DNA from: Prevotella sp. KH2C16
GTDB lineage: Bacteria > Bacteroidota > Bacteroidia > Bacteroidales > Bacteroidaceae
Length of the DNA stretch: 64,000 nucleotides
Reading direction: 5' to 3'
Assembly (NCBI RefSeq): GCF_900113305.1
Contig: NZ_FOOW01000002.1
Span: 1-64,000, forward strand
The position numbers and the translations under genes are program-made. Below, piece by piece: positions 8,146-17,436 of this stretch. Under the pieces are notes generated by a model. The model made no database searches, was not told where the DNA came from, and saw only the letters and a list, made by a program, of their open reading frames with translations. Position 1 is the stretch's first letter, and each line of letters opens with the position of its first letter.

Positions 8146-9397
8146 AGCTTTTCACATTTTTATAGATGATGGATGGACGATAGTCCTTGCCGGTAAAGGT
8201 GCACCTGCTGTCCTGGATGCTCACCTTGTCGACATTGCGGAAATACATGGCGTAGGACGGGAAGTAGGGCCACTCACTCGTGGAACGGTTCTCGAACCAC
8301 TCCGGGAGTTTCGGATCGTCGATGCCGCGGAACTCCAGGTCGGCCCTGCGGATGACTATTTTCTCGCTTCGTGCCGTGCCCCAGCTCTTCACGGAGAGTG
8401 CCATGCGGGTGATGTCGCGCGCCGTGAGGTCTTCCACGACCAGCCGGCCGAGGGTGTTGTCCTCGCTCAGCGTTACGGAGAGAGGGGCAAGCACGGTGGC
8501 GACCTTTATCCTGCGGAGCGTGATGTTGTCGAGTCTTCCGGGTGCGGAGCCCCATCCTCCGGGTTCAAGGCTTATCGCATAGCTTGAGTTGCGGTTGCCC
8601 GAGGTGATGTGCTTCTCCGCTCCCGGGCCGTAGATGGTGCAGTCTTCCACGAGCATGTTGCGTGAAGGTTGAATCATACGGATGCCGTTGCACGACGAGT
8701 TGAGCGTGCAGCGGGTGATGCGTATGTGGTTCCAGTAGCCGCCGGCGATGGCATCGTCGCCGGTATGCATCTCACAGCGGTCTATCCGCACATGGTTGCA
8801 GCCCCGGATGTGGATGCCGTCCCAGCCACCGGTAATCGTGATGCCGCTGAACAGCGACTTGTCGATCTCATAGCCGAGGATGGCATAGTTTGACGCTCTC
8901 ACAATCTTGAAGTCCTTGAACCGGAGGTTCTTGCTGTTTGCAATCAGGATGGTATGCGGACCTCGCTGATGCTCCTCGCCCCGCGGATTGAACACCTGTG
9001 CCCCGTCGATGATGCCCTTACCCTCGATGCCGCTGTGGCTGACACCCACGAAATGGATGAGCGCCTGCGACCATACGGGGTCTGTCGCGCTGTTGAAGTT
9101 GACGGTTCCGCGCCCGCTCTCGTATTTCGACAGGTCGCTTACGGGGTGCAGATAATCGTAGGCCAAAAGGTCGCCGATGCCCCTCAAGACGGCTTCCCGC
9201 TCCAGTCGGAGCACCACGCGGCTCTTCATGTGGATGGTGCCCGAAAGGAAGACGCCCTGCGGCACGCTGACCGTTCCGCCGCCTTGGCGGGCGCATTCGG
9301 CCACGGCCTTGTTAATGGCCTGCGTGTTGTCGGTCTTTCCGTCGCCGACGGCCCCGAAGGTCAGGATGCTGATGAGGATGGATAGCAACAGGTGCAT
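8054..9397 (-). CDS. Secreted GH28-like polygalacturonase
   Basis: This 447-residue protein has an N-terminal signal sequence and then the opening [20 protein letters not shown] typical of pectin-degrading parallel beta-helix enzymes. The active-site region shows DGIHIRG followed by TGDDAIAGG, the paired aspartates of GH28. Later repeats fit the helix coils. It probably cleaves galacturonan or rhamnogalacturonan in the periplasm or outside the cell. Its last 30 residues overlap the signal peptide of msrBA in a different frame and look unlike the rest, so the natural stop may have been lost. Its substrate cannot be told from sequence, and GH28 membership is judged by motif only. Confidence 0.8.
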   Translation of the reverse strand: MHLLLSILISILTFGAVGDGKTDNTQAINKAVAECARQGGGTVSVPQGVFLSGTIHMKSRVVLRLEREAVLRGIGDLLAYDYLHPVSDLSKYESGRGTVNFNSATDPVWSQALIHFVGVSHSGIEGKGIIDGAQVFNPRGEEHQRGPHTILIANSKNLRFKDFKIVRASNYAILGYEIDKSLFSGITITGGWDGIHIRGCNHVRIDRCEMHTGDDAIAGGYWNHIRITRCTLNSSCNGIRMIQPSRNMLVEDCTIYGPGAEKHITSGNRNSSYAISLEPGGWGSAPGRLDNITLRRIKVATVLAPLSVTLSEDNTLGRLVVEDLTARDITRMALSVKSWGTARSEKIVIRRADLEFRGIDDPKLPEWFENRSTSEWPYFPSYAMYFRNVDKVSIQDSRCTFTGKDYRPSIIYKNVKSYEEKDVRSRSINTGLIFTVVSNKRTNAKSF

Positions 9398-9427
9398 GTC
9401 TTGTCTCCGATTTGATTCTGTAGGCTA

Positions 9428-9460
9428 CAAAATTACAGAATTCTTCTGCCGATATGCAAA
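9428..9460 (-). promoter_or_regulatory. Promoter of the GH28-like gene
   Basis: On the minus strand, TTTG (9457-9460), a 21-base spacer and TAATTTTG (9428-9435) match the Bacteroidetes consensus, leaving a leader of about 25 bases. Confidence 0.6.
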
Positions 9461-9647
9461 TCTCGGCTGAAAAATAAGATAGTTTCACATTTGCAACTCA
9501 AACTGGCGGGAATGTTAAAATTGGTCTCACGAGAATGTCCTCGTTTTCGGCGAGAGAGAGGTTGGCCGCAAACAAGCGAGTTTTGAGCGGTTTTTGCAAC
9601 TGGCTGATGTACAAGAAGTTAAGGATAAAGGAGTTGAAGAAGTTAAG

Positions 9648-9796
9648 TAAAATGTGGCGATTTCCAGGGTGAAAAGCCGCTTTTTGCCCAGCTGTCAGCG
9701 GCTAAAAGCCGTGCAGGAAGCGGCAAACAGCAGGGTAAAAGGCCGTCTTTTACTCACCTTTTAGCCGTCTTTTGCTTTTTAGATAGCTGTTTCCGG
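9648..9796. repeat. 22-base-period array A1 (7 units)
   Basis: Seven 17-base units start at 9648, 9670, 9692, 9714, 9736, 9758 and 9780, each separated by 5 bases. Examples are CTGTCAGCGGCTAAAAG, TAAAAGGCCGTCTTTTA and CTTTTAGCCGTCTTTTG. Six of seven have the core R-Y-S-G-Y at unit positions 7-11; the last has GCTGT. The array fills the gap between the GH28-like gene and the phosphatase (9398-9911). Apart from the GH28 promoter, I see nothing else there. Confidence 0.8.
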
Positions 9797-9911
9797 GTGG
9801 AAGGAGGAGCTTCCATGGTGTTCCCGATTGCTATTTCGAGGATTTTGGCTGACATTTCCCCGTCGTTTTTTTAACTTAAAATTTTCGTTGGAAAAATGCT
9901 TTGTGCGTCGC

Positions 9912-10391
9912 TTAGAAAGTGTCCAGCAACCCGCTGCAGGCGTCTTCTATCAGGTCGAGTGCATACTCGAAGTCTCGGTCGCCACCGTAGTAGGGGTCGG
10001 GAATGGTGGCGGCAACATGCGTCCGGAGAAAGTCGGGCAACATCTTTACCTTGGCTTTCTCTTCTTCGTCGCGTGCCATTCGCATGATGGCTTGGTAGTT
10101 GTCGTGATCCATCACATAGATGTGGTCGAAGCGGCTGAAGTCCTCTTGTCGGAACTGGCGGGCACGATGCGAGAAGTCGTAGCCGCGGCGGGCACCGTGG
10201 CAGCGCATCCGCGGGTCGGGCAACTGCCCTGCATGCCAGCCGCCGATGCCGGCAGAGTCGATGTAAAACTCCTGCTCCCGGCCGGCCTCCTGCACAAGGG
10301 CGTGCATCACGCCGTCGGCAGCAGGACTGCGGCAGATGTTTCCGAGACAGATAAATAACAGCTTATACTTGGAATTCGTCTTCTGATTCAT
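9912..10391 (-). CDS. Low-molecular-weight protein tyrosine phosphatase
   Basis: This 159-residue cytoplasmic phosphatase has the P-loop CLGNICRS at residues 15-22, holding the nucleophilic cysteine and phosphate-binding arginine. The general-acid loop DPYY lies near residue 136. Length matches the family at about 150-160 residues. Bacterial members dephosphorylate protein tyrosine kinases that control capsule or polysaccharide export, but no kinase is adjacent here, so the partner is unknown. A -7 element sits only 4 bases before the start codon, implying an almost leaderless messenger. Confidence 0.92.
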   Translation of the reverse strand: MNQKTNSKYKLLFICLGNICRSPAADGVMHALVQEAGREQEFYIDSAGIGGWHAGQLPDPRMRCHGARRGYDFSHRARQFRQEDFSRFDHIYVMDHDNYQAIMRMARDEEEKAKVKMLPDFLRTHVAATIPDPYYGGDRDFEYALDLIEDACSGLLDTF

Positions 10392-10395
10392 GTTG

Positions 10396-10403
10396 CAAAA
10401 ATA
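10396..10403 (-). promoter_or_regulatory. -7 element abutting the phosphatase start codon
   Basis: TATTTTTG on the minus strand is followed by only CAAC before the ATG at 10391. If it is used, the messenger would begin at or next to the start codon. Confidence 0.45.
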
Positions 10404-10446
10404 AACATTTTCAGGCAGAAAATCGTGTCCTTTCGGGAAAAAGTCT

Positions 10447-10454
10447 TAAATTTG
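10447..10454 (+). promoter_or_regulatory. -7 element of the CBM9-like gene
   Basis: TAAATTTG followed by C lies 33 bases before the ATG at 10487. An imperfect TTTC takes the -33 position. Confidence 0.5.
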
Positions 10455-10486
10455 CAGACAGGCATTTACTACAAATCAAGGTTTAT

Positions 10487-11557
10487 ATGGATAATCGCAG
10501 AATCATAAAAGGCCTTACCGTTCTCATGGGCGTCCTGCTGTTCACGCAGGCTCCGGCACAGTCGCTCACCCGGAAATACAGTCAATGGCTCACCACTCCG
10601 CGCAGCTATGTGGCCTATCGCACCACCGCCAAGCCCGTCGTTGACGGCCGTCTGACGGAGGCCGACTGGCAGAAGGCGGCCTGGACGGAAGACTTTGAGG
10701 ACATCAGCGGCAAGGGATTCGCCCGGCCTAAGTATCTCACTCGGGCGAAGATGATGTGGGATGACGACTGCCTCTACATCGCCGCGGAACTTGAGGAACC
10801 GAATATTACGGCCACGCTCACTCGCCATGACGACATCATCTATCGTGATAACGACTTCGAGGTGTTCATCGATCCGGACGATGACGGCGAGTGTTACTAC
10901 GAGATAGAACTGAATGCGCTCAACACGCTGTTTGACCTGATGCTCAATCGCCCTTACCGCAACGAGGGCAATTTCTTTGATCAATGGGACTGTCCGGGCA
11001 TCAAGACCGCCGTCTACATCGACGGGACGCTGAACAACGACACGGATAAAGACCGCTCGTGGACGGTGGAGATGGTCATTCCGAAGAACTCCGTGAAGAC
11101 CAGTTTCGAGCATCCGCTGAAGGCGGGAAACTGCTGGAGAATCAATTTCTCGCGCGTGGAATGGCTCTCGAAGCCGGAGGAAAACTGGGTGTGGAGTGCT
11201 ACCGGTGCTATCGACATGCACATGCCCGAGCGGTGGGGCTACCTCTATTTCTCGGGAAAGACGGTGGGCGAGGGGACTGACGAGGTGATTTTTCCCCACG
11301 ACATGAACCTCTACCGACTGCTCTGGGCGATGTATTATGCCCAGGCTGAGGCCAGGGAGAAAACCGGGAAGTATCTTCTGCAGATAGCCGACTTCGGTCT
11401 TGGCGACGAGGACAAGGCCTTGTTGCCGGGCGGCTCACAACTGCGGCTTGAGGCTACGGACACGATGTTCAAGATTACCATAAAGACTTCGGGCGAGGTC
11501 TACAGCCTGGATCACAACAGCCACTTCGTCAGGAAGCCGCTGGAATCAAAACAATGA
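10487..11557 (+). CDS. Secreted carbohydrate-binding family 9-like protein
   Basis: This 356-residue protein has a signal peptide ending near residue 25 (QAPAQS). A CBM9-like beta-sandwich follows: the phrase KPVVDGRLTEADWQKAAW, then YIAAELEEPNITA, then DNDFEVFIDPDDDG, all hallmarks of this fold. The sugar-facing surface cannot be judged. Related Bacteroidetes proteins accompany secreted glycosidases but are often orphans, as here. No catalytic residues are apparent. It ends 12 bases inside the convergent lipoprotein gene. Ligand and role are unknown; the domain call is fairly sure. Confidence 0.75.
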   Translation: MDNRRIIKGLTVLMGVLLFTQAPAQSLTRKYSQWLTTPRSYVAYRTTAKPVVDGRLTEADWQKAAWTEDFEDISGKGFARPKYLTRAKMMWDDDCLYIAAELEEPNITATLTRHDDIIYRDNDFEVFIDPDDDGECYYEIELNALNTLFDLMLNRPYRNEGNFFDQWDCPGIKTAVYIDGTLNNDTDKDRSWTVEMVIPKNSVKTSFEHPLKAGNCWRINFSRVEWLSKPEENWVWSATGAIDMHMPERWGYLYFSGKTVGEGTDEVIFPHDMNLYRLLWAMYYAQAEAREKTGKYLLQIADFGLGDEDKALLPGGSQLRLEATDTMFKITIKTSGEVYSLDHNSHFVRKPLESKQ

Positions 11558-13338
11558 CCGGAGCCAGGCTAAGGTCTTGTTCCACCAGCCGAGTGTATCC
11601 GGTCGTTCGCCGGATGCTCCTGGCTGTCGGTTTTCCTGTCCGTCAAGAGCCACCTTGTCAATCCAGCACACCTGGTCGTCGGTCAAGGCTATGCCCTGCA
11701 TGCGTGTGATGTCTTTGAATCCCTTTCCGGGGAATGACAGGCGGACGGTGTCCATGTCTTCCGTCGACCGCTTTTTCAGGATGCTGACGGTCTTGGGAAT
11801 CTTCACGACATCGTATTCGTCTTTGTACATATCCGTGTAATGGATGCACAGGAAGACGCGCACATTCTCGAGATTGAGTCCGGAGCGGTTCTTTAGCTGC
11901 ACCTTCAGCAGTTTGTCGTCGTCCCAGAAGAGCCAGCGCGAGGCCGGCTCGATGGCTATGTCGAGATAGGAATGCTCCAGCTGGAGCTGACTGAAGGAGC
12001 GGCTGAGATTGTCTTTGCAGAACTTCATGTCAGACAGCAGACCGTCGTAGATGCCCTGGTTGCTGCGACGGAAGAAATGGTCGTAGATTTCCTCTTTTGC
12101 CTTCTTCAGGTCTCCCCGGTCGCTATAGCTCTTGGCCTTGAGGAGGTTTGGGCTGAAGATGCCGTATCCCTCCATGGTCGCGAGATACAGGCTTTGCAGG
12201 TAAAGACCCTCATGCGTCTTGCTCAGATAGGCTCGCATGCGGTAGGAGTCTGCCATGTCGGTGAGCTGTTCGGCTTGGCGGGGATACTCGATGGCGCCTG
12301 GTCGAAAAAGGAGAAGGCCCGCTCCAGGTCGTGGGAGTTCTTGTAGATAAGTCCTTTGAGGACGAGGGCTGGTGCCGTACGCGCCGGATTCTGTGCCTCG
12401 TATTTGAGCAGGGTGGCATAAGCCTCGGCCTGCGCCGCCGAGAGATTCGTCGGCAACTCCTGTCGTTGCAGGCTGTCGAGAGCGGGAACCTCGCTGTTTC
12501 GTTTGATAAAGGAGGGTAGTTCATAGGGCTTCTCCTGGGCGTCTCTCACAATGAGGGCACACGCCTTGAGCAGCAGTCCTTCCCCGTTGTCGGGATATTT
12601 GTCGAGGATGCTTTGAACATCGGCCAGAGCATCGTTGGGTCTTCCTGCATAGAGATCGAGGTAGGCCTTGTCCTTGCTGATGCAGAGAGCGTCATATTCC
12701 TTCATGTATTTCTGATAGATGGGAGCATAGTCGCTCAGATACTGCCTGTAAGAGGCCTCCAAGGCCTGCATGTCATGGCGGATGGCAAGGCGCAGGTCTT
12801 TGTCTTTTTTGTATTGCTCAAATGCCGAATTGGTAACCTTGTCGATGTCGCTGCCTTGCGCAATGGCAACGATAGACAGGGGTTCTCCCATGAGTGCGCC
12901 CAGTACGGCGATGGGATTGACGGGCATATTCTTGCCTCCGACGGCGGCGCTGCGTGCCAACATCCATAAGTCGCTTAGTTCTTCGTCCATGCCTTGAAGG
13001 CGAAACATATACTGAAGAATCGGCAACAACCGTTCTTTTGCCTCAAGCACATCGGGCGCCACGCCGCTATAGTCCAGCCGCGCCATGTAGTTCAGATATT
13101 CATTGAAGTCTTTGGAGCGTGCCTGAGCCAGTTCTAAAGCATTCATGACACATACGGTCCGCTCGATGTCATAATCCTTTCCGCTGGCAAGGTCGTGGCG
13201 GTTGGTGATGGCCTGATAGGCCGGAATGAACTTGCCTGTCGGTTGATAGGCCTCAACATCAATGGGTTTTACCACCCGCTGGCATGCCGCAAGAAGTATC
13301 GAGGATAGAATTATACAGTAAAGACAGACCTTTCTCAT
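11546..13338 (-). pseudogene. TPR-like lipoprotein gene split by a frameshift
   Basis: Two frames overlap at 12223-12256 and join into one protein of about 595 residues. The upstream part (from 13338) begins with a lipoprotein signal ending in LLAAC at residue 19. It continues through helical, TPR-like repeats until near 12295, where the frame degenerates into a serine- and proline-rich tail. The downstream part restarts in another frame with AIEYPRQAEQLTDMADSYRM, which continues the helical pattern. One missing base near 12288-12295 (around CAGGCGCC on the minus strand) explains both. The C-terminal 130 residues look like a beta domain. The function is not recognised. Either a recent pseudogene or a sequencing error is possible. 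Confidence 0.7.
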
Positions 13339-13384
13339 CTCTTCACATCTACATTCCGGAACAGGGATATACCTTTAAAATAAA

Positions 13385-13433
13385 CCCTCACTCCTATTTC
13401 CCTTGCCATAACAAGGGATGTCAGGAGTGGGGG
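13385..13433. terminator. Imperfect hairpin between two minus-strand genes
   Basis: CACTCCT (13389-13395) pairs with AGGAGTG (13423-13429), and CCCTT (13400-13404) with AAGGG (13413-13417), with an internal loop. It lies after the repeat-rich helical gene and before the split lipoprotein gene. The T-run is weak. Confidence 0.4.
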
Positions 13434-13455
13434 ATAGCAAGTGTCTTGACGACCG

Positions 13456-13890
13456 TTATTTCTTGAAAAGCCCCTTGAGCTTCTGCCAGAAGCCGCTCTT
13501 CTGTACCTCTTCCACGGCATCCTGAAGGGTATCGCCAGCCTTGTCGGCATGCTCCTTGACGAAGTCGACGGCCTCTTTCACATGTTCGTTGTTCTTCAAG
13601 TCGTTGATGGTGTCCTCTACCTTCTGCTGGGCAGCCTTCACATTTTCGTTCTCCTTGAAGTCCTTAATGGCTCCTTCAACCTTCTCCTGTACGGCTTTCA
13701 CATTCTCATTCTCCTTGAGGTCGCCGAGTATGTCTTCGACTTTGTCCTTTGCCTGATCGACAACATCCTCAATCGAGCTTTTGGGTTCGTCGGCTTTTAC
13801 GGCCTCTTCAACCTTTTCCTGAACTTCAGCTACGGTTTCCTTGACCTCCTGCTGAGCCTCTTCGATTACATTGTTTTCTTCTGGAATCAT
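13456..13890 (-). CDS. Small helical repeat protein, function unknown
   Basis: This 144-residue protein is almost wholly charged helix. Its centre holds consecutive 20-residue repeats: KENENVKAVQEKVEGAIKDF, then KENENVKAAQQKVEDTINDL, then a diverged copy starting KNNEHVKEAV. The pattern of valines and isoleucines every three or four residues makes each helix amphipathic, as in apolipoprotein-, LEA- or YtxH-like stress proteins. There is no signal peptide. The C-terminus is hydrophobic and basic (GFWQKLKGLFKK). It may associate with membranes or proteins under stress, but this is inference; no family can be named securely. Confidence 0.7.
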   Translation of the reverse strand: MIPEENNVIEEAQQEVKETVAEVQEKVEEAVKADEPKSSIEDVVDQAKDKVEDILGDLKENENVKAVQEKVEGAIKDFKENENVKAAQQKVEDTINDLKNNEHVKEAVDFVKEHADKAGDTLQDAVEEVQKSGFWQKLKGLFKK

Positions 13891-13935
13891 AATTTTTTGT
13901 TTTAGGTTTATGGTTTATCGATGGTTTTATTTTTG

Positions 13936-13943
13936 CAAATATA
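13936..13943 (-). promoter_or_regulatory. -7 element of the helical repeat gene
   Basis: TATATTTG on the minus strand lies 45 bases before the start codon at 13890. No clear -33 TTTG is found at the normal spacing. Confidence 0.4.
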
Positions 13944-14045
13944 ATAAAATAATTATACAAACCAAGTATTTTTGCCTTTTTTATTCTCTATTGGACTTAT
14001 TTTTTTTAATTACGAAAGTTATAATGGCATGTGAATATTTTTTCG

Positions 14046-14053
14046 TAACTTTG
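14046..14053 (+). promoter_or_regulatory. -7 element of mntP
   Basis: TAACTTTG followed by C lies 20 bases before the ATG at 14074. The -33 region is AT-rich without a clear TTTG. Confidence 0.45.
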
Positions 14054-14073
14054 CAGCTGCTATACGAAGTGTT

Positions 14074-14655
14074 ATGATGAGTTTTCTCGATATTCTCGTT
14101 CTTGCCGTGGCCTTGGCGATGGATAGTTTTGCGATGGCCATCGTCAGCGGGGTAATCCTGAAGCGGCGGGAATGGGGAGTGATAGCCCGGCTCAGTTTCC
14201 TTTTCGGATTCTTTCAGGCGGCCATGCCCCTGCTGGGATGGCTACTTGCGGCGCGCTTTGCCCGCTACATAGAGGCCTATGACCATTGGATAGCGTTTAC
14301 CTTGCTGGCCTTAATTGGCGGCAAAATGATTGTTGAGTCGTTTCAGGAGAAGGTGCAGCGGCCGTTTAATCCTGCCAGGCTGAACACCCAGATGGCCTTG
14401 GCCTTGGCAACGAGTATTGACGCTCTGGCCGTCGGGATATCGTTTGTCTGCGTCGGCTATTCCACTCTCGGGAGTCTTTTGTTTCCGTTGCTTGCCATCG
14501 GCATCTCGTCAATTGTCCTTGGCGTGGCGGGCTGTCTCTTGGGAATTCATTTTGGAGTTACGGTGTCGAGACGCGTGAAGCCCGAGCTTTTTGGAGGAGT
14601 CATCCTCGTTTTTATAGGTATAAAGATTCTTGTGAGCCATCTGTTCGGCTTGTAG
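14074..14655 (+). CDS. mntP: Manganese efflux pump MntP
   Basis: This 193-residue inner-membrane protein has six hydrophobic segments arranged in two similar halves. Each half contains an aspartate motif: ALAMDSFAMAIVSG near residue 15 and TSIDALAVGISF near 112, the metal-binding repeats of MntP. The gene exports excess Mn2+. Length equals the family norm. A second ATG one codon later is an equally possible start. It converges with the GH29 gene. In other bacteria mntP is controlled by a Mn riboswitch or MntR; the short leader of about 15 bases here leaves no room for a riboswitch. Confidence 0.92.
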   Translation: MMSFLDILVLAVALAMDSFAMAIVSGVILKRREWGVIARLSFLFGFFQAAMPLLGWLLAARFARYIEAYDHWIAFTLLALIGGKMIVESFQEKVQRPFNPARLNTQMALALATSIDALAVGISFVCVGYSTLGSLLFPLLAIGISSIVLGVAGCLLGIHFGVTVSRRVKPELFGGVILVFIGIKILVSHLFGL

Positions 14656-14694
14656 AGCGGCGCGGCTGGCATACGGCTTTTTATCAGGAAAATC

Positions 14695-16113
14695 TCAAAA
14701 GACAATCCTCGTTACATCGTCCATCTTCGTGCGTTGCTGCTTCGGAACACTAAAATGCAGATAACCTTCCCGATAAATGAATGGCAGGGACTTCAGGGTG
14801 CGTAGCAAAGTAACTTCTTTAGGCTTCCTCCCGGCCTTTATGGAGACTTGCGATTTTGAGTTCGGCAGGATGTGTGCGTATAAGGTATCCTGTCCCCTGC
14901 TGGTGAGCGGGACACTTGCCAGTTCGGGCCCCGGTGTCATCTGGGTTCCCACAACCGACTCCTTGCCGTATATCATCCATGTTGTCAGCGAGTCCATCAT
15001 GTGATAGAAATTCGGGTGCATGTTGCCGTCTTTGTCCGGGCCGATGTTTACCAGAAAGTTTCCTCCTAACGAGCGGGCGGCGGTCAACGACTTGAAGAAC
15101 CATCCCATGCTGCGAAACTTACCCTTCTTGTCGTATTCCCATCCGCCTCCTGATGTCCAGAGATCCTCGTATTCCCACCATTTATAGGGCAGGTAGGTGG
15201 GTATCGCGCATTCAAACGGCGTGGTGAAGTCGCCGATACTCACGCTCGTGCCGTCGGGATTGTCAGGGTCTACGAGGTTGGCCCATCGGTCATTGATGAC
15301 AATATCGGGTTGCAGAGAGCGAATCCAGGCATAGATTTTCTCGGTGTTCTCTTCCTGGATTCCGCGCCATCCCATGCCGTCAAGCCATAAGAGGTCTATT
15401 TTCCCGTAGTTCGTCAGGAGCTCCTCGAGCTGCGCCATGACATAGCCGAGGAACTTTACATAGTCTTTCCGGTTCTGTATTGAGTCGGTAATGGGGAACT
15501 GTTTCTTGCGAGTCTTCTCCACGAACTCCTCGTCGCGCATCTGTCCGGGATAGTGCCAGTCGCGTGGCGAATAGTAGATGCCCACACGAAGGCCTGTTCT
15601 CCGACAAGCGTCTACATATTCCCTGATCAGGTCGCGCCCGTTAAGATATTGCTTGGTGCCGATTCCGTATTTAGAAGGCCATAAGGCATATCCGTCGTGA
15701 TGGCGGGCCGTGAGCACGGCGTAGGTGAATCCCGCCTCCTTGCAAGCCTTGAGATACCTGGCGGGATGATAGCCTTCTGGCTTGAACTTCCTTGCCATGG
15801 CATAGTAGGTCTTGCGGTTGTGGGGATTGCGTCCGGCATACCGGAATCCCTTAATCATGTTCCATGAGGGTTGCACTCCCTCCACGCTATGGATTCCCCA
15901 GTGCATGAAAAGCCCCAGTCCTGCCGTCGGAAACCACTGGGCACCGGCATTAGGGTTTGGAAAGACGACGGGCTCCACCAGTGGAGTGTCTATGAGTTGC
16001 CGGGCTCTGGCAATGTCTTCTTGGGATATGTCGTAGTCTTCAGGGAGGATGCGCCATTGCGCATGTGCCGTCAGGGAGAGGCAGAGGAGGAAAAGGATAG
16101 TCCGGTATTTCAT
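14695..16113 (-). CDS. Secreted alpha-L-fucosidase, GH29
   Basis: This 472-residue enzyme removes alpha-linked L-fucose from host or plant glycans. The ATG at 16113 is chosen because it opens a clean signal peptide (MKYRTILFLLCLSLTAHAQ). Family features include GLFMHWGIHSVEG near the N-terminus, the LTARHHDGYALWPS stretch, and LLWLDGMGW with the nucleophilic aspartate. A short beta domain closes the protein. Secretion suggests periplasmic action on imported oligosaccharides. It has its own promoter and is divergent from dinB, so it is not in an obvious glycan cluster. Confidence 0.9.
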   Translation of the reverse strand: MKYRTILFLLCLSLTAHAQWRILPEDYDISQEDIARARQLIDTPLVEPVVFPNPNAGAQWFPTAGLGLFMHWGIHSVEGVQPSWNMIKGFRYAGRNPHNRKTYYAMARKFKPEGYHPARYLKACKEAGFTYAVLTARHHDGYALWPSKYGIGTKQYLNGRDLIREYVDACRRTGLRVGIYYSPRDWHYPGQMRDEEFVEKTRKKQFPITDSIQNRKDYVKFLGYVMAQLEELLTNYGKIDLLWLDGMGWRGIQEENTEKIYAWIRSLQPDIVINDRWANLVDPDNPDGTSVSIGDFTTPFECAIPTYLPYKWWEYEDLWTSGGGWEYDKKGKFRSMGWFFKSLTAARSLGGNFLVNIGPDKDGNMHPNFYHMMDSLTTWMIYGKESVVGTQMTPGPELASVPLTSRGQDTLYAHILPNSKSQVSIKAGRKPKEVTLLRTLKSLPFIYREGYLHFSVPKQQRTKMDDVTRIVF

Positions 16114-16134
16114 GATAAGATGTCTTAGATGGTG

Positions 16135-16166
16135 CAAAGGTAGTCATTATCCGCCAATCGTCCAAA
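16135..16166 (-). promoter_or_regulatory. Promoter of the GH29 gene
   Basis: On the minus strand, TTTG (16163-16166), a 20-base spacer and TACCTTTG (16135-16142) match the consensus and lie just before the start at 16113. Confidence 0.65.
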
Positions 16167-16210
16167 TATTTTTTAGTCTTCTTTTCGCTGCCTTTGTGGA
16201 TAACTTTTGT

Positions 16211-16218
16211 TATCTTTG
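16211..16218 (+). promoter_or_regulatory. -7 element abutting the dinB start
   Basis: TATCTTTG ends two bases before the ATG at 16220, with a second ATG at 16226. Transcription would start inside or at the first codons. Confidence 0.45.
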
Positions 16219-16219
16219 C

Positions 16220-17317
16220 ATGGTGATGGAGGAACGCAAAATCATACATGTGGACATGGATGCTTTCTTCGCGGCCGTGGAGCAGCGGGATAAGCCGGAG
16301 CTCAGGGGCATCCCGCTGGCCGTAGGCTTCGACGGCGATCGCGGCGTTGTGTCGACGGCAAGTTATGAGGCACGCCGGTTCGGAGTGCACTCCGCCCAGT
16401 CGATACAGGTGGCCAAGCGGCTCTGCCCGCAGCTGACCATCGTGCTGCCCGACTTTCATCGCTACAAGGCTGTTTCCGAACAGGTGCGCAGCATCTTCCT
16501 TGACTATACCGACCAGATAGAGCCCATCTCCATCGACGAGGCCTTCCTGGATGTAACGCACAATAAGAAAGGCATCCCGCTGGCCGTTGACATAGCTGAG
16601 GATATTCGCCGCCGAATTCGCGAGGAGCTGCATCTGACCGCCTCGGCAGGCGTTTCTTATAACAAGTTCCTGGCTAAGATAGCTTCTGATTACCGCAAAC
16701 CCGACGGTCTCTGCGTGATTCATCCCGACAAGGCGGTGGAGTTTATCTCACAGCTGAGGGTCGAGAAGTTCTGGGGAGTCGGTCCTAAGACCGCCGCACG
16801 CATGCATTCCATGGGCATTTTCACGGGCGAGCAGCTTCGCAGGGTGAGCAAACAGCATCTGGTTACTGTGTTCGGAAAGGTGGGGACAGTCTATTATGAC
16901 TTTGCCCGGGGCATTGATCCTCGCCCTGTGGAGACCGACTATGTGCGCAAGTCGGTGGGCTGCGAGCAGACTTTCATGCAGGACATCAGCCTGAGGTCGG
17001 CCGTCGTCGTGGAGCTTTACCACACCGTCCTTGAGTTGGAAGGTCGCCTGAAGCGTGCGGAATTCAGAGGAAAAACGCTCACGCTGAAGGTGAAATACGC
17101 CGATTTTGCCCAGATTACGCGGAGCCTGACGGCCGATAAGAACCTGAAGACGAAGGCCGACATCCTGCCTTTGGCCAAGAAACTGCTGGCTGAGGTGGAC
17201 TATTCCGCCAGCCACCCGATACGGCTGATAGGCCTGAGCGTGAGCAATCCGCATACCGAGGACGACCTTGTGCGCCATCCGGAGTGGATAGAGGGCTGCC
17301 TACCGTTTGAGGACTGA
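16220..17317 (+). CDS. dinB: DNA polymerase IV (Y family)
   Basis: This 365-residue translesion polymerase copies past damaged bases. The opening KIIHVDMDAFFAAVEQ holds the first catalytic aspartate, and SIDEAFLDVT carries the paired acidic residues of the palm. The middle helix-hairpin-helix KFWGVGPKTAARM binds DNA, and the C-terminal little-finger domain is complete. No terminal clamp-binding motif stands out. The frame is open further upstream, but similarity begins at 16220 or 16226. No LexA box is recognised upstream. The near absence of a leader is unusual and is discussed separately. Confidence 0.93.
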   Translation: MVMEERKIIHVDMDAFFAAVEQRDKPELRGIPLAVGFDGDRGVVSTASYEARRFGVHSAQSIQVAKRLCPQLTIVLPDFHRYKAVSEQVRSIFLDYTDQIEPISIDEAFLDVTHNKKGIPLAVDIAEDIRRRIREELHLTASAGVSYNKFLAKIASDYRKPDGLCVIHPDKAVEFISQLRVEKFWGVGPKTAARMHSMGIFTGEQLRRVSKQHLVTVFGKVGTVYYDFARGIDPRPVETDYVRKSVGCEQTFMQDISLRSAVVVELYHTVLELEGRLKRAEFRGKTLTLKVKYADFAQITRSLTADKNLKTKADILPLAKKLLAEVDYSASHPIRLIGLSVSNPHTEDDLVRHPEWIEGCLPFED

Positions 17318-17371
17318 GGCGGTTTCGCAGGCTCTCTGCAGAGCGGAGAATGAATAAAAAGGGCGGGGATC

Positions 17372-17403
17372 GTTGTGTTTTTCAGCAGAAAACATTATCT
17401 TTG
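17372..17403 (+). promoter_or_regulatory. Promoter of the nitroreductase-pyk operon
   Basis: GTTG at 17372-17375, a 20-base spacer and TATCTTTG at 17396-17403 approximate the Bacteroidetes consensus, leaving a leader of about 27 bases. Confidence 0.55.
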
Positions 17404-17436
17404 CAACATAGTAAGGTGTTTTAAGAAAGGAATCCT

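Noticed and set aside
10469-11299. 276-residue open frame antisense to the CBM9-like gene
   Set aside because: The plus-strand protein has a signal peptide and CBM9-like motifs; this one has no recognisable feature.
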